A stretch of 64,000 nt of DNA from positions 62,001 through 126,000 of the forward strand of contig JAHFQZ010000002.1 of the NCBI GenBank assembly GCA_023259055.1, written 5' to 3'. Positions 28,212 to 37,499 of this stretch are shown here, in pieces (within the stretch, counting starts at the first letter, position 1; each line of letters starts with the position of its first letter). The notes below the pieces were generated by a model. That model made no database searches. It was not told the DNA's origin and saw only the letters and a list, made by a program, of their open reading frames with translations. A program made the position numbers and the translations under genes. The DNA is from Nitrosomonadales bacterium (lineage in GTDB: Bacteria > Pseudomonadota > Gammaproteobacteria > Burkholderiales > Gallionellaceae).

Positions 28212-29072
28212 TTAATTGATCGGAATAATCCCGCGGCATTTAGGGTAGCCGCTGCACCCCCAGAACACATTGCCAATATTCGCGCCCTGCTTAGCTGTCC
28301 GCTTGACCATGGTACTGCCACAGTTCGGGCAACTTGGGTCGGCAGTTGCTGCCGCTACGTTTTCGGGCATACGCTGTGATGTAGCTGTACTGGTTTGCGG
28401 CTGCGCCTGAGATTTCTTGATCATAGCTGTCAATTCAGCACCGCCGATGAGATGAATGTTTCTCCCCTCAGCAAAGGACTTTGCATCTGCCGTAAATACG
28501 CCTGACGTCACCACGAACCCGCCCACAGCACCCTCAGCAGCCATCACTCCATACAACTCACGTATGGTTGACACGCCGACCTTGTAAGCTCTCCATTGCT
28601 TGCATTGCACCAGATATTTTTCGCCGTTTTTTCTCAGCACAAGATCAACGCCGCCATCTGCACCACCGCCGCCAGTTTCGGCAACCGTGTACCCCTTGCG
28701 ACGAAAAGCCTCTCCCACCAGCATCTCGAATTCCTGCCAGCTCATGTCATTAAGTGACGAAGTGGACGAGCTTGCCTGTACGTCCGTGAATAGTGCACCG
28801 CGTGTATGCCGTCGATATGCGGATAAGCCAGCACCAATAATGAAAGCGATAGGAAGTATATATTGTCCAAACATGGCAAGCGTCTTGCCGAGTTGGCCTG
28901 CGACGACATTGCCCATTTGTCCTAGCGAAGCAGCCGGCGCCACTACAGAGTTTGCGTAGTGATGGAGGACAAGGTATGCAATGAGTGCCAGGAAAACGCC
29001 TACCCACCACGGAAGCATTGCAGTAATGTCGATCAAGTCTTCAAATGCGCCTTGCTTTCTCTTTCTTGCCAT
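28212..29072 (-). CDS. Membrane-anchored Mrr-type restriction endonuclease with C-terminal zinc ribbon
   Basis: A 286-residue protein. Two membrane helices (about residues 20-38 and 68-88) are followed by an Mrr_cat nuclease domain (about 108-215): SWQEFEMLVGEAFRRKGY, then Asp143 in GGVDLVL and Gln156-x-Lys158 in YLVQCKQW, the PD-(D/E)XK-type catalytic set. A topoisomerase-style zinc ribbon closes the protein with Cys248, Cys251, Cys273 and Cys279. Such nucleases act on foreign or modified DNA; the anchor suggests action at the membrane, for example on entering DNA. The ATG at 29072 has GGAG eight bases upstream, better than an in-frame start at 29114. It follows the DUF2075 gene by 86 bases on the same strand. 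Confidence 0.83.
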   Translation of the reverse strand: MARKRKQGAFEDLIDITAMLPWWVGVFLALIAYLVLHHYANSVVAPAASLGQMGNVVAGQLGKTLAMFGQYILPIAFIIGAGLSAYRRHTRGALFTDVQASSSTSSLNDMSWQEFEMLVGEAFRRKGYTVAETGGGGADGGVDLVLRKNGEKYLVQCKQWRAYKVGVSTIRELYGVMAAEGAVGGFVVTSGVFTADAKSFAEGRNIHLIGGAELTAMIKKSQAQPQTSTATSQRMPENVAAATADPSCPNCGSTMVKRTAKQGANIGNVFWGCSGYPKCRGIIPIN

Positions 29073-29158
29073 AATATTTTCTCCAGAAGATACCAACATG
29101 ACACCGTTGACCACACCAATTATTTACTAAACAAATACTAACCCCCGATTGCTCCCGA

Positions 29159-31135
29159 TTAGATTGTTACGAAGCCAATTTCTTTCAGGAAGTTGTAAGT
29201 ACCATCATAAAATTGGGGGTTACGCGTGTGGTCCTCCGCGTCTCCTTCCGGCACAACCAACACCATTCCCTGCCGAGCTCTTGTTAATAAAACTCGATAA
29301 GCATTTTTCAAATATTGCTTTCGTTCATCTTTGTTAATTCTGTTCCAACGATTTCCACAAAACGAGTGATGACTCCACCCGCTTAGGTTATGTCGAAAGT
29401 CAGCATCCCAAGTTACGCACGCCCAATCCAGCTCCAAACCTTGAACGTCGAATTCAGTAGCAACATCCTCCAGATAGTACGATGAACGGACATCATCTTT
29501 TTCATCTAGAAACCAGTGAACAGGGTCCATAGGAGATTTCACATCTATCGCATGAGGCTTAAGTCGTTCAGCTTGCGATGAGACAACAATGCCGTACCGT
29601 TCCGAGCCACGTGCCTGTCTTTTGAGCCATTTTTTTGCTTTACTTAAATCACGCGTGATTACAATCGGATATTTATCTTTGACCTTCACATAAGTTTGCC
29701 GAGCAGAATCAATCTCAAGGTCGAGCATCTGCTTAACAAGCAGCGAAACATCTTCCGCGCGGAATGAGCGCATCGATACAGCCAAGTGAAGTTCATCATG
29801 GTAAGTCACATGTTGGCGCGACCTCAGATCAACCAGCACTTTTTCTGCGTTGTATTCGCTATCTGTGAGGCGCGATGAAATATAAATGTGCCAGTCAGGG
29901 AATGATCGGTTTATCGAATCAATCCACTCCCCAATACCAGCTTCACCCGTATTTATTTCCTGCCCGCTGCCAACAAGACAAACAATAACAGCCCAATCAG
30001 GGTGCCTATCCATACAGGAAATCAAAAATTCAGGCTCTGATTGGTTAAAGTTCAGCGTGTTTTTCTTACGCCGCATGAAAGATGAAGTTTGCTCCATATC
30101 CCATGCGCGTTGGGCTTCATCGAATATTGCAACGTGCTCTATAGGGGCTACACCTTTATCAAGAAGGCATTCATCGCGGAAGTGGTGAACATTTTGGATG
30201 AATGTCTTTACATCACTTCTTGCTGTACCAATTCTTGTTTTATCGCCTGCTTCGCGACCTCGTTCAACCCTATCACGCGCGAGAGCCTCGCAAAGTATTT
30301 TTACAAGTGGACCATTTCCAGACAAATATACGCTATACAAATCATCATCTGCATCAATATGCTTAGTGGCGATATCCAGCCCAACCAATGTTTTCCCCGC
30401 GCCTGGCACACCTGTCACTAAGCAAATTGTTTTCTGTGAATTCTCTCTCGATGAACTAATAATTTCAGAAATCGCAGCAGAGGTCTGGCTCAGATTGGTC
30501 GCGCTGGCATCGCTACGTGTTATTTCGGCAACAGAATGGTTGTTGTAAAGCGCCATAGCTGCCTCGATTATCGTTGGCGTTGGGCAATAACGACCACTCT
30601 CCCATTGATTCACATCTATGTCGCTGCCAACAACAAAACCTAGTACATCTTCAATTACTTTTCCGAGTTGGGATATGCTCGACTTAATCGGGAAAAGCAG
30701 CCTGTCGTTTTGTGGAGTAACTGCAACTATCGGTGCGGCATCTTTTGCATTTGTAGCGACCAAGACAGGGGCGATGTATTGCTCATGGCTAGAATCATGG
30801 AAGTTCTTTAAGTCCAGCGCATAGTCGCAAACTTGGTCCATGGCGTAAGTAGAAAATTCTCTTTCACCCACCTTGAACTCAAGGACAAAAATAACGGGGC
30901 CAATTAACAGTACGACATCAATTCGTCGCCCCATGCGGGGGATTGAATACTCGAAATAAATCGAGCCTTGGTGGGGCGTAAGAATTTCGCGAAGAATTTC
31001 TATTTGCGCTACCCAAGCGCCGCGTTGGGTTTGGACTAGTGCAAAATCATTGTTAAGCGCGAGTATGCCAAGGATTTCCTCGGTTGAAGAACGAAGGAAG
31101 TTCGAAATTGAATCAGAGTAGTACTCTCGTTTCAT
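29159..31135 (-). CDS. PD-(D/E)XK nuclease fused to DUF2075 (Schlafen group 3-type) helicase
   Basis: A 658-residue protein. The N-terminal domain (about 1-170) has a nuclease signature: Asp73 in RRIDVVLL and Glu86-x-Lys88 in FVLEFKVGE. The C-terminal half is a superfamily-1 helicase-like ATPase of the DUF2075 type: Walker A GVPGAGKT (242-249), Walker [11 protein letters not shown] (Asp339, Glu340), VGSGQEIN, and a motif VI-like [17 protein letters not shown]. Together they suggest an ATP-driven nuclease on DNA or RNA. The DNA is visibly richer in A and T than the flanking genes, a sign of transfer. It is paired with the Mrr-like gene downstream. Its biological role is not established; phage defence is the leading idea. 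Confidence 0.85.
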   Translation of the reverse strand: MKREYYSDSISNFLRSSTEEILGILALNNDFALVQTQRGAWVAQIEILREILTPHQGSIYFEYSIPRMGRRIDVVLLIGPVIFVLEFKVGEREFSTYAMDQVCDYALDLKNFHDSSHEQYIAPVLVATNAKDAAPIVAVTPQNDRLLFPIKSSISQLGKVIEDVLGFVVGSDIDVNQWESGRYCPTPTIIEAAMALYNNHSVAEITRSDASATNLSQTSAAISEIISSSRENSQKTICLVTGVPGAGKTLVGLDIATKHIDADDDLYSVYLSGNGPLVKILCEALARDRVERGREAGDKTRIGTARSDVKTFIQNVHHFRDECLLDKGVAPIEHVAIFDEAQRAWDMEQTSSFMRRKKNTLNFNQSEPEFLISCMDRHPDWAVIVCLVGSGQEINTGEAGIGEWIDSINRSFPDWHIYISSRLTDSEYNAEKVLVDLRSRQHVTYHDELHLAVSMRSFRAEDVSLLVKQMLDLEIDSARQTYVKVKDKYPIVITRDLSKAKKWLKRQARGSERYGIVVSSQAERLKPHAIDVKSPMDPVHWFLDEKDDVRSSYYLEDVATEFDVQGLELDWACVTWDADFRHNLSGWSHHSFCGNRWNRINKDERKQYLKNAYRVLLTRARQGMVLVVPEGDAEDHTRNPQFYDGTYNFLKEIGFVTI

Positions 31136-31370
31136 TTGTTTTATCTCATCTTCCTTTGCGTCTTATTAACTTCATATTATTTGTTGTAATTCATTGCGCT
31201 GATAAATTGCATCAGTGTTGAAAACATTGATATGTAGCATAACCTTTTGACGGCATATAAGAAATGCTGACGTGTCTAGGCGTAGTTCAATTCTCCTATA
31301 GATGTGGATGCAAGCAAACGGCTTCTTTATCGGGTGCAGGTATAATCGCACTTCGATTTCAGGAAGACCA

Positions 31371-32198
31371 ATGGATACCATTCTGCTGCTTAAAGCCGCC
31401 ATTCTCGGCATCGTCGAAGGCCTCACCGAATTCCTCCCGATTTCCAGCACCGGCCATTTGATTCTGGCGGGCGACCTGCTAGATTTCAACAACGAGCGCG
31501 GCAAGGTGTTCGAGATCGTGATTCAGTTCGCCGCGATCCTGGCGGTGTGCTGGGAGTATCGCGCCAGGCTGGGAGCGGTGGCCGGCGGTTTGATGAAGAA
31601 TGAGAAGGCGGCGCAGCGCTTTACCGTCAATCTGTTCATCGCTTTTTTACCGCTGGCGATTCTTGGCCTGCTGTTCGGCAAGGCGATCAAGGCGCATCTG
31701 TTTTCGCCGGTTCCGGTGGCGCTTGCTTTCATTGTCGGCGGCATTTTTATTTTGTGGGCGGAGAAGCGCGACCACAAGATTACCGTCGTATCGGTGGACG
31801 ACATGCGCTGGCGGGACGCGCTGAAGATGGGGCTGGCGCAGGCGATGGCGCTGATTCCCGGCACGTCGCGTTCCGGCGCGACGATCATCGGCGGGCTGTT
31901 TTTCGGGCTGTCGCGCAAGGCGGCTACCGAGTTTTCGTTCTTTCTCGCGGTGCCGACGCTGACCGCTGCGACGGTTTACGAGCTGGTGAAGTACCGCAAC
32001 CAGTTCAGTGCGGATGACTGGGGGATTTTTATAGTTGGCTCGGTCGCGTCGTTCATCAGCGCGTTCCTGTGCGTGCGCTGGCTGCTGCGCTACATCAGCC
32101 ACCACGACTTCACTGTGTTCGCCTGGTACCGCATTGCGTTCGGGCTGGTGGTGCTGGGAACGTGGTACAGCGGCATGGTGAGCTGGTCGGCGTCGTAA
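31371..32198 (+). CDS. uppP: Undecaprenyl-diphosphatase UppP (BacA)
   Basis: Recycles undecaprenyl diphosphate for cell wall and polysaccharide synthesis; 275 residues, about eight membrane helices. The two inverted active-site segments are present: [15 protein letters not shown] and [13 protein letters not shown]. The ATG at 31371 ([13 protein letters not shown]) follows AGGA; the longer frame from 31302 has no such site. A TATAAT box at 31341-31346 with no clear -35 could be its -10. The 235-base gap 31136-31370 is the right boundary of the accessory region and otherwise shows nothing. Confidence 0.96.
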   Translation: MDTILLLKAAILGIVEGLTEFLPISSTGHLILAGDLLDFNNERGKVFEIVIQFAAILAVCWEYRARLGAVAGGLMKNEKAAQRFTVNLFIAFLPLAILGLLFGKAIKAHLFSPVPVALAFIVGGIFILWAEKRDHKITVVSVDDMRWRDALKMGLAQAMALIPGTSRSGATIIGGLFFGLSRKAATEFSFFLAVPTLTAATVYELVKYRNQFSADDWGIFIVGSVASFISAFLCVRWLLRYISHHDFTVFAWYRIAFGLVVLGTWYSGMVSWSAS

Positions 32199-32208
32199 TT
32201 GCAGCGAT

Positions 32209-32235
32209 AAAAAAACCGCCGGTGCTACCCGGCGG
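32209..32235 (-). terminator. Terminator between uppP and the copper receptor gene
   Basis: CCGCCGG (32216-32222) and CCGGCGG (32229-32235) pair around a six-base loop. On the minus strand the stem is followed by seven T, so it ends the TonB receptor transcript; the stem could also slow uppP transcription from the other side, though the plus-strand T content is poor. Confidence 0.8.
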
Positions 32236-32263
32236 CTCCTTTACTACAACCACCACTCAGGAA

Positions 32264-34312
32264 TCAGTCAAACTTGAAATTCACCTTCAGCCATAGGTTG
32301 CGTCCCATTTCGTTTACGCGGGTTGTCTGCGTGAAGCCCGAAACCATCGCGCCGGCTCTGCTGAGGTGCTCGGCATATACCTTGTTACCCAGATTATCCA
32401 CGCCTGCGCTTACCAACACTTCTTTGCTGGCACGATATGAGCCATTCAGGGACAGGACGCTGAATCCGCTGGTGCGCCCGATATCCTGGCCGGCAATGTT
32501 GCCTTGGTTTACCGCAACGCGATTCTGCGCCGAAACCATGCGCAGCAATCCGCCGACACTCCAGACGCTGTTGTCGTAGGTTGCGCCGATGCGCCCTTCA
32601 AGCGGCGAAATCTGCGCCAGCGCCGTGTTGTCGGTTTCGTTGTTGCCGCGCACATAGGCCAGCGAGCCGTCCACCTTCCATTCCGGCGACAGCTTCCAGG
32701 CTACACTCGCTTCACCGCCCCATGTGCTGGCATCGACGTTACGCGTGATCGTGGCCAGCCGCGGCATCATCATCGTGCCCTTGTTGACGTTGGACTGGAT
32801 CAGGATGAAGTCGGATACTTTGCTGTAGAAGCCGGACAGTGAGGAAGACACATCGCCTTGTTTGTAGGTCATGCCCACATCAAGCTGGTTGGTTTTTTCC
32901 GGACGCGTATTAAAAGCGCTCAGCGTGGTCGCGCTTTCTTTGGTGCCGCCGATCAATTCCCAGTAATCGGGGAAGCGTTCGGTATGGCCCAGGCCCGCAT
33001 ACACCGTACCTGCATTGTTCATCGCACCCTTTTCGTAGCGCAGGAAGCCGCTCTTCAGGGATTCGCTGCGCGTCTGATTGGCGGTCGGGTTTGCCTGGGT
33101 TGTCATGCCTGTAGCTATCGTTGCCCGCTTGTCCTGTGCTCTCCACGAATCCGAACGCAGTCCGCCGATGATGCGGTTTTCATCACCAAGCTGTCGGGTT
33201 GCCTCTCCAAAGATGCCCTGATTATGGAAGTTGGCATCTTCGACGCGCGCCTTCAGGGTGTAATCACCCATATAGCCTGGCGCCGCGCCGGTGCGGTTGG
33301 TATGCACATTAGTCTGTGAATCCACGCCCACCTTGAGTTGTGTTGTTTCGGTCGCATTCAGCGTGCCAACCATCCTGCCACCCGTTGTCGTGCGATCCGG
33401 ATTCATTGCGGCCATCATGCCTGCGGGATTGCCACCGGCGCGCAGGCTGTAACTATCCATGACATGGTCGATGTAGTTGCGATAGAACTGGGTTTCAACT
33501 TTGTCCACCAGGCCGTGAGCGGTATTTTTCCATTCGGCTTTGATGCCCGCGTTGTCGCGCGCAAACTTCGAGCCGTCTACCGAACGATCGGCATAAGCCG
33601 CCTTGCCGTCGCTCTTTGCCGCCGTCAGCTCCACACGCGTGCTGTCGGACGGGGTCAGCCCTACTGCCGCGTTGCTGCTCCAGCGCGAGTAGGCGGAATG
33701 CACGCTGGTGCCGTTACCGTCCCTGTAATCGTCTGCCCGCGAATTGGTATAAATGGCACGGCCGTATACGTTCGGCGTTCCGCCATGCACGTCGGCCATC
33801 ACATCGAACCGGTTAAAGCTGCCCTCTGTCACACTGCCTTCAAAGCCCCCACCGCTTTCGGTGCGGCGCTGGAAATCGCGCTCAAACAAGACCGTGCCTG
33901 CCGAGCTGCCCGGGCCATACATCACGGATTGCGGGCCTTTCAGCACGGTTATCCTGTCGTAGGATGAAGGGAATATGTAGGCGGTGGGCGGATCCATGCG
34001 GCCGCCGCAGCCGCCCAGTATCTGTTCGCCGTCGAGAAGGATATTCAGGCGCGAGCCGGCCATGCCGCGAAACACCGGGTCGCCATCGGTGCCGCCTTTG
34101 CGAATCACGGAGAAGCCGGGTATGGTCTTCAGATATTCCGCGCCGTCATGCGCGGGGATCGGCTGTCGCGGTTTGTGCGGATCGGTTGTCACCTTCAGCG
34201 GTTCATCCATCGCCGGTGCAGTGACCACTACCTCGGGCAAGGTTGCTTCGACAGCAAACGCGTTTGGCGCAAACGCCAGCGCGACACAGATTGTTATACG
34301 TTTGAATTGCAT
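32264..34312 (-). CDS. TonB-dependent copper receptor, OprC type
   Basis: An outer membrane receptor of 682 residues. Signal peptide about 1-20 (ending PNAFA), TonB box-like LPEVVVTAPA, plug domain with GGCGGRMDPPTAYIFPSSYD and ITVLKGPQSVMYGPGSSAGT (quoted in parts), then a beta-barrel ending in Phe-Lys-Phe-Asp. The Cys-Gly-Gly-Arg-Met text in the plug and several Met residues in the extracellular MMAAMNPD region fit the TonB-copper family, which binds Cu through Met, His and Cys. The terminal residue is Asp instead of the usual Phe. Substrate is inferred from family style, so iron chelates are not excluded. Confidence 0.83.
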   Translation of the reverse strand: MQFKRITICVALAFAPNAFAVEATLPEVVVTAPAMDEPLKVTTDPHKPRQPIPAHDGAEYLKTIPGFSVIRKGGTDGDPVFRGMAGSRLNILLDGEQILGGCGGRMDPPTAYIFPSSYDRITVLKGPQSVMYGPGSSAGTVLFERDFQRRTESGGGFEGSVTEGSFNRFDVMADVHGGTPNVYGRAIYTNSRADDYRDGNGTSVHSAYSRWSSNAAVGLTPSDSTRVELTAAKSDGKAAYADRSVDGSKFARDNAGIKAEWKNTAHGLVDKVETQFYRNYIDHVMDSYSLRAGGNPAGMMAAMNPDRTTTGGRMVGTLNATETTQLKVGVDSQTNVHTNRTGAAPGYMGDYTLKARVEDANFHNQGIFGEATRQLGDENRIIGGLRSDSWRAQDKRATIATGMTTQANPTANQTRSESLKSGFLRYEKGAMNNAGTVYAGLGHTERFPDYWELIGGTKESATTLSAFNTRPEKTNQLDVGMTYKQGDVSSSLSGFYSKVSDFILIQSNVNKGTMMMPRLATITRNVDASTWGGEASVAWKLSPEWKVDGSLAYVRGNNETDNTALAQISPLEGRIGATYDNSVWSVGGLLRMVSAQNRVAVNQGNIAGQDIGRTSGFSVLSLNGSYRASKEVLVSAGVDNLGNKVYAEHLSRAGAMVSGFTQTTRVNEMGRNLWLKVNFKFD

Positions 34313-34382
34313 TGTTCTTCCCTTTTATGGATTGAAAAAATTGCGCGGCGATTATCATCACAATGCATTTCTCCGGGAATGT

Positions 34383-34423
34383 GACATGATGCCGCGCGGC
34401 AAAATGTCGCGCGGCATCATGTC
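34383..34423. promoter_or_regulatory. Perfect 16-bp inverted repeat between the copper receptor and yggX
   Basis: GACATGATGCCGCGCG (34383-34398) and its exact complement (34408-34423) flank nine bases. It lies in the 224-base divergent spacer, 71 bases from the receptor start and 114 bases before yggX. No T-run follows on either strand, so it is not a standard terminator. It could be an operator for both genes or a strong leader hairpin. Confidence 0.6.
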
Positions 34424-34536
34424 GCACCCCCCATGTTTAACCGCTTTCAAGAAACGGTTTACAGCCGGACGCGCGCAAAAAATCCGTCTCGGTGTCATAA
34501 TTGCGGCACATAATCACGCTCACGGAGACACACAAC

Positions 34537-34809
34537 ATGGCAAGAATGGTTCACTGCGTAAAACTGGATCGCGAAGCGGAAGGACTGGACCGTCCGACCT
34601 ACCCCGGCCCGCTGGGCCAGCGGATTTTTGAGAATGTCTCCAAGGAAGCTTGGCAAGGCTGGGTCAAGTACCAGACCATGCTGGTGAATGAAAACCGCCT
34701 CAATCTTTCCGATCCGCAGGCGCGCAAATATCTCGCCATCCAGATGGAAAATTATTTCTTCGGCGAGGTGGTGCAGATGCCACCGGGTTATGTACCCCCC
34801 AAGAACTGA
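34537..34809 (+). CDS. Fe(II)-trafficking/Fe-S protection protein YggX
   Basis: A 90-residue protein, the usual size of YggX. It opens [18 protein letters not shown] with the conserved Cys at position 7, followed by [17 protein letters not shown] and [16 protein letters not shown]. YggX helps protect Fe-S clusters from oxidation and handles labile Fe(II). I use the ATG at 34537 with CGGAGA nine bases before it; an in-frame codon at 34501 would add 12 unusual residues. ppk begins 12 bases after the stop. Confidence 0.96.
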   Translation: MARMVHCVKLDREAEGLDRPTYPGPLGQRIFENVSKEAWQGWVKYQTMLVNENRLNLSDPQARKYLAIQMENYFFGEVVQMPPGYVPPKN

Positions 34810-34821
34810 CCACCCACTCAC

Positions 34822-36912
34822 TTGGCCAAAAAATTCCCCCCGCTGCAATTCCTGAACCGTGAACTCGGCCAGCTTGAGTTCAACCATCGGGTATTGGCGC
34901 AGGCGGAGGACGCAACCATTCCGCTGCTGGAACGTCTGAAATATCTGTGCATCGTCAGCAGCAATCTCGACGAATTTTTCGAGATACGCGTGGCGGGTCT
35001 GAAGGAGCAAATCAAGCTGGGCAGCGTTGCTGCCGGTGCCGACGGCATGACTGCAAAGCAAACGCTCAAGCTGGTGCGCGAACAGGCGCATCAGCTGATC
35101 GAGCGGCAATATCAGGTGTTCAACACAGACGTGATTCCCGCGCTCGCCGAACAGGGCGTCAGGTTTTTTCGCCGCACCCAGTGGAATGAAGCACAGCAGG
35201 CATGGGTAAAGGATTATTTCTTCCGTGAGGTGATACCGGTGTTGACCCCTATCGGGCTGGATCCGGCGCATCCTTTCCCGCGCGTACTTAATAAGAGCCT
35301 GAATTTTGCCGTCGAGCTGCAAGGCAAGGATGCCTTTGGACGCAACTCGGCGCGCGCCATCGTGCAGGCTCCGCGCGTGTTGCCGCGCACCATCCTGATG
35401 CCGCCGGAGATAAGCGGCTGTACGCACGGTTTCGTGTTTCTCTCCTCGATTTTGCACGCACACGTCAGCGAACTGTTCTCCGGCATGGAGGTGCTCGGCT
35501 GCTTCCAGTTCCGCGTGACGCGCAACAGCAACCTGTTTGTGGACGAGGAGGAAATGAAAAACCTGCGCCTCAGCCTGCAGGGTGAGTTGCCGCAGCGCCA
35601 TTTCGGCGATGCGGTGCGCCTCGAAATCGCCGACAATTGCTCGCCGCAAATCGCCGAATTATTGCTCAAGGAATTCAGCCTTGCGTCCGAGGATTTGTAT
35701 CGTGTGCACGGTCCGGTAAACCTGGTGCGCCTGATGGAAATCCCCAATCTTGTGGCGCGTGATGACCTGAAATTTCCCGCTTTCGCGCCCGGCATGCCTC
35801 CGGTGATCCAGAAAAAGGGCGCGGATATGTTCAAGGCGATCCGCAAGGGCGATGTGCTGCTGCATCACCCTTTTCAATCATTCAAGCCGGTGATCGATTT
35901 TATCCTTCAGGCGACCAGCGACCCGAGCGTGGTCGCCATCAAGCAAACCGTGTACCGCACCGGCGCAGACTCCGCACTGATGGAAGCGTTGATTGGCGCA
36001 GCTCAACGCGGCAAGGAAGTGACCGTGGTGGTGGAGCTACTGGCGCGTTTCGACGAGGAAGCCAACATTAATTGGGCGACCCGCCTCGATCAAGTGGGAG
36101 CCCATGTGGTTTATGGTGTGGTCGGGCACAAGACTCATGCCAAGATGCTGATGGTGGTGCGCCGCGAGGATGGCAAGCTGCGCCGCTATGTGCATCTTGG
36201 CACCGGCAATTATCATCCGCGCACCGCGCGGCTCTACACCGACTTCGGGTTGTTCACCTGCAACGAAGAGGTATGCGCTGATGTAAACGAAGTTTTCGGA
36301 CAGCTCACCAGCCTCGGCAAGGCGCGCAAACTGAATCACCTTTGGCAGTCGCCTTTCACACTGCACATTGAAGTATTGCGCGCCATCCAGAATGAAACCC
36401 GCCTCGCCAAGGCGGGCAAGCGCGCTCACATCATCGCCAAAATGAACGCGCTGCTGGAGCCGGAAACAATCAGCGCGCTTTACGAAGCTTCCAATGCGGG
36501 GGTGAAGGTAGACCTGATTGTGCGCGGCGTATGCGCGTTGCGCCCCGGTGTAAAGGGTTTATCGGAAAATATCCGGGTACGCTCGATCATCGGGCGTTTT
36601 CTGGAACACACGCGCATCTTCTATTTCCGCAACGAACTGAAACATGATGTGTACCTGGCCAGCGCGGACTGGATGGACAGGAACTTCTTCAGGCGCATTG
36701 AGGTGTGTTTCCCGGTGCTCGACAAGAAGCTCAAGAAGCGCGTGATCGACGAGGGGTTAAAGGTGTATCTGCAGGACAATTGCCAGGCATGGGACATGGA
36801 TGGCGATGGGCATTACCGGCACAAGCACCCGCGCCGCGCCGCTCAATATTGCGCTCAGGACGAATTGCTCAAGCTGCTCGCCGGTTCTCAGACCAAGGCT
36901 GCTTCCAGCTAA
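34822..36912 (+). CDS. ppk: Polyphosphate kinase 1
   Basis: Makes polyphosphate from ATP, peripheral to the inner membrane; 696 residues, a normal PPK1 length. N-domain FLNRELGQLEFNHRVL, SNLDEFFEIRVAGLK; catalytic domains carry the phospho-His region GHKTHAKMLMVVRRE and HLGTGNYHPRTARLYTDFG (in parts), the phospholipase D-like pair. The start is a TTG at 34822, since no other start codon is found before the conserved N-domain and upstream frames are closed by the yggX end. Together with sixA and pap it makes a polyphosphate module. Confidence 0.97.
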   Translation: MAKKFPPLQFLNRELGQLEFNHRVLAQAEDATIPLLERLKYLCIVSSNLDEFFEIRVAGLKEQIKLGSVAAGADGMTAKQTLKLVREQAHQLIERQYQVFNTDVIPALAEQGVRFFRRTQWNEAQQAWVKDYFFREVIPVLTPIGLDPAHPFPRVLNKSLNFAVELQGKDAFGRNSARAIVQAPRVLPRTILMPPEISGCTHGFVFLSSILHAHVSELFSGMEVLGCFQFRVTRNSNLFVDEEEMKNLRLSLQGELPQRHFGDAVRLEIADNCSPQIAELLLKEFSLASEDLYRVHGPVNLVRLMEIPNLVARDDLKFPAFAPGMPPVIQKKGADMFKAIRKGDVLLHHPFQSFKPVIDFILQATSDPSVVAIKQTVYRTGADSALMEALIGAAQRGKEVTVVVELLARFDEEANINWATRLDQVGAHVVYGVVGHKTHAKMLMVVRREDGKLRRYVHLGTGNYHPRTARLYTDFGLFTCNEEVCADVNEVFGQLTSLGKARKLNHLWQSPFTLHIEVLRAIQNETRLAKAGKRAHIIAKMNALLEPETISALYEASNAGVKVDLIVRGVCALRPGVKGLSENIRVRSIIGRFLEHTRIFYFRNELKHDVYLASADWMDRNFFRRIEVCFPVLDKKLKKRVIDEGLKVYLQDNCQAWDMDGDGHYRHKHPRRAAQYCAQDELLKLLAGSQTKAASS

Positions 36913-36973
36913 TCTTTATTCCTGAGCCGGATGAGCCGGCATAAAAAACGGAATCTGCTTTGCCCAACCTGCA

Positions 36974-37011
36974 CCCTGGATTGCCACGTCGCTTCGCTCC
37001 TCGCAATGACG
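36974..37011. repeat. REP-like palindrome (ATTGC..GCAAT type)
   Basis: ATTGCCACGTCGCTTCGCTCC followed by TCGCAATGACG (quoted apart) is a palindrome: ATTGC pairs with GCAAT, and inner GGAGCGAAGCGAC-type bases pair in part. This sequence style recurs as intergenic palindromes in many proteobacteria. It sits behind ppk, with a smaller GCCGG-ATGAG-CCGGC hairpin about 40 bases before it. Confidence 0.5.
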
Positions 37012-37028
37012 ATTTACGCTGTACTTCC

Positions 37029-37418
37029 TTAGTGTTTTTTTGGACGCCCGGTCTGGATTTTTTCCAGGCTTCTTAACGACAGCTTCAATTGTGCATCGTT
37101 CTTTTCACACAAGGCTTTCAAGCCGGCACGCAAAACCTCGCTTTTTTTCACATGCATCCCGGCTTTCAGGCAGGACTCTTTGATTTCGGCGATCTTCTGG
37201 TACTCGCTCTGCGGCATCGTAAAACTGTCGCGCACTACCTTCTCTTTGTGATTTTTTTTCGCTTTTTTAACAGCCTGTTTTGATGACTCGCCGGCCAGTA
37301 TTTTGGCAGTTTCCTTCACAGCAGTCTTTGCCGCCGGCTTTGCAATGGCCGGTTTTTTGACTGTTGCTTTTTTTGCCGGAGTGTTGCTCTTGAGCGATGA
37401 ATTCATTTTTGTTGTCAT
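37029..37418 (-). CDS. Histone H1-like Lys/Ala-rich protein with RHH-like core and AT-hook-like tail
   Basis: A 129-residue basic protein. Residues 1-60 are Lys/Ala/Pro-rich (PAKKATVKKPAIAKPAAKT), like bacterial histone H1 homologues. The rest (RDSFTMPQSEYQKIAEIKES, then VLRAGLKALCEK) resembles a ribbon-helix-helix DNA-binding fold. The C-terminus TGRPKKH is like an AT-hook. A nucleoid-associated or regulatory role is inferred from composition. It is on the opposite strand inside the polyphosphate module, between ppk and sixA. Confidence 0.7.
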   Translation of the reverse strand: MTTKMNSSLKSNTPAKKATVKKPAIAKPAAKTAVKETAKILAGESSKQAVKKAKKNHKEKVVRDSFTMPQSEYQKIAEIKESCLKAGMHVKKSEVLRAGLKALCEKNDAQLKLSLRSLEKIQTGRPKKH

Positions 37419-37499
37419 GTCATTTGCCCCGTATTAAAGTGGTGAAAACAGTTTATACGGTATATGCTGGCAAGTGAAATATAATTTTTGGAGGGTGTT

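Noticed and set aside
34495..35649. 384-codon minus-strand frame opposite yggX and ppk
   Set aside because: Antisense shadow of two certain genes; no domain, no ribosome binding site.
36920..36945. GCCGG-ATGAG-CCGGC hairpin behind ppk as a terminator
   Set aside because: Followed by an A-run instead of a T-run on the plus strand; kept only as context for the REP-like palindrome.
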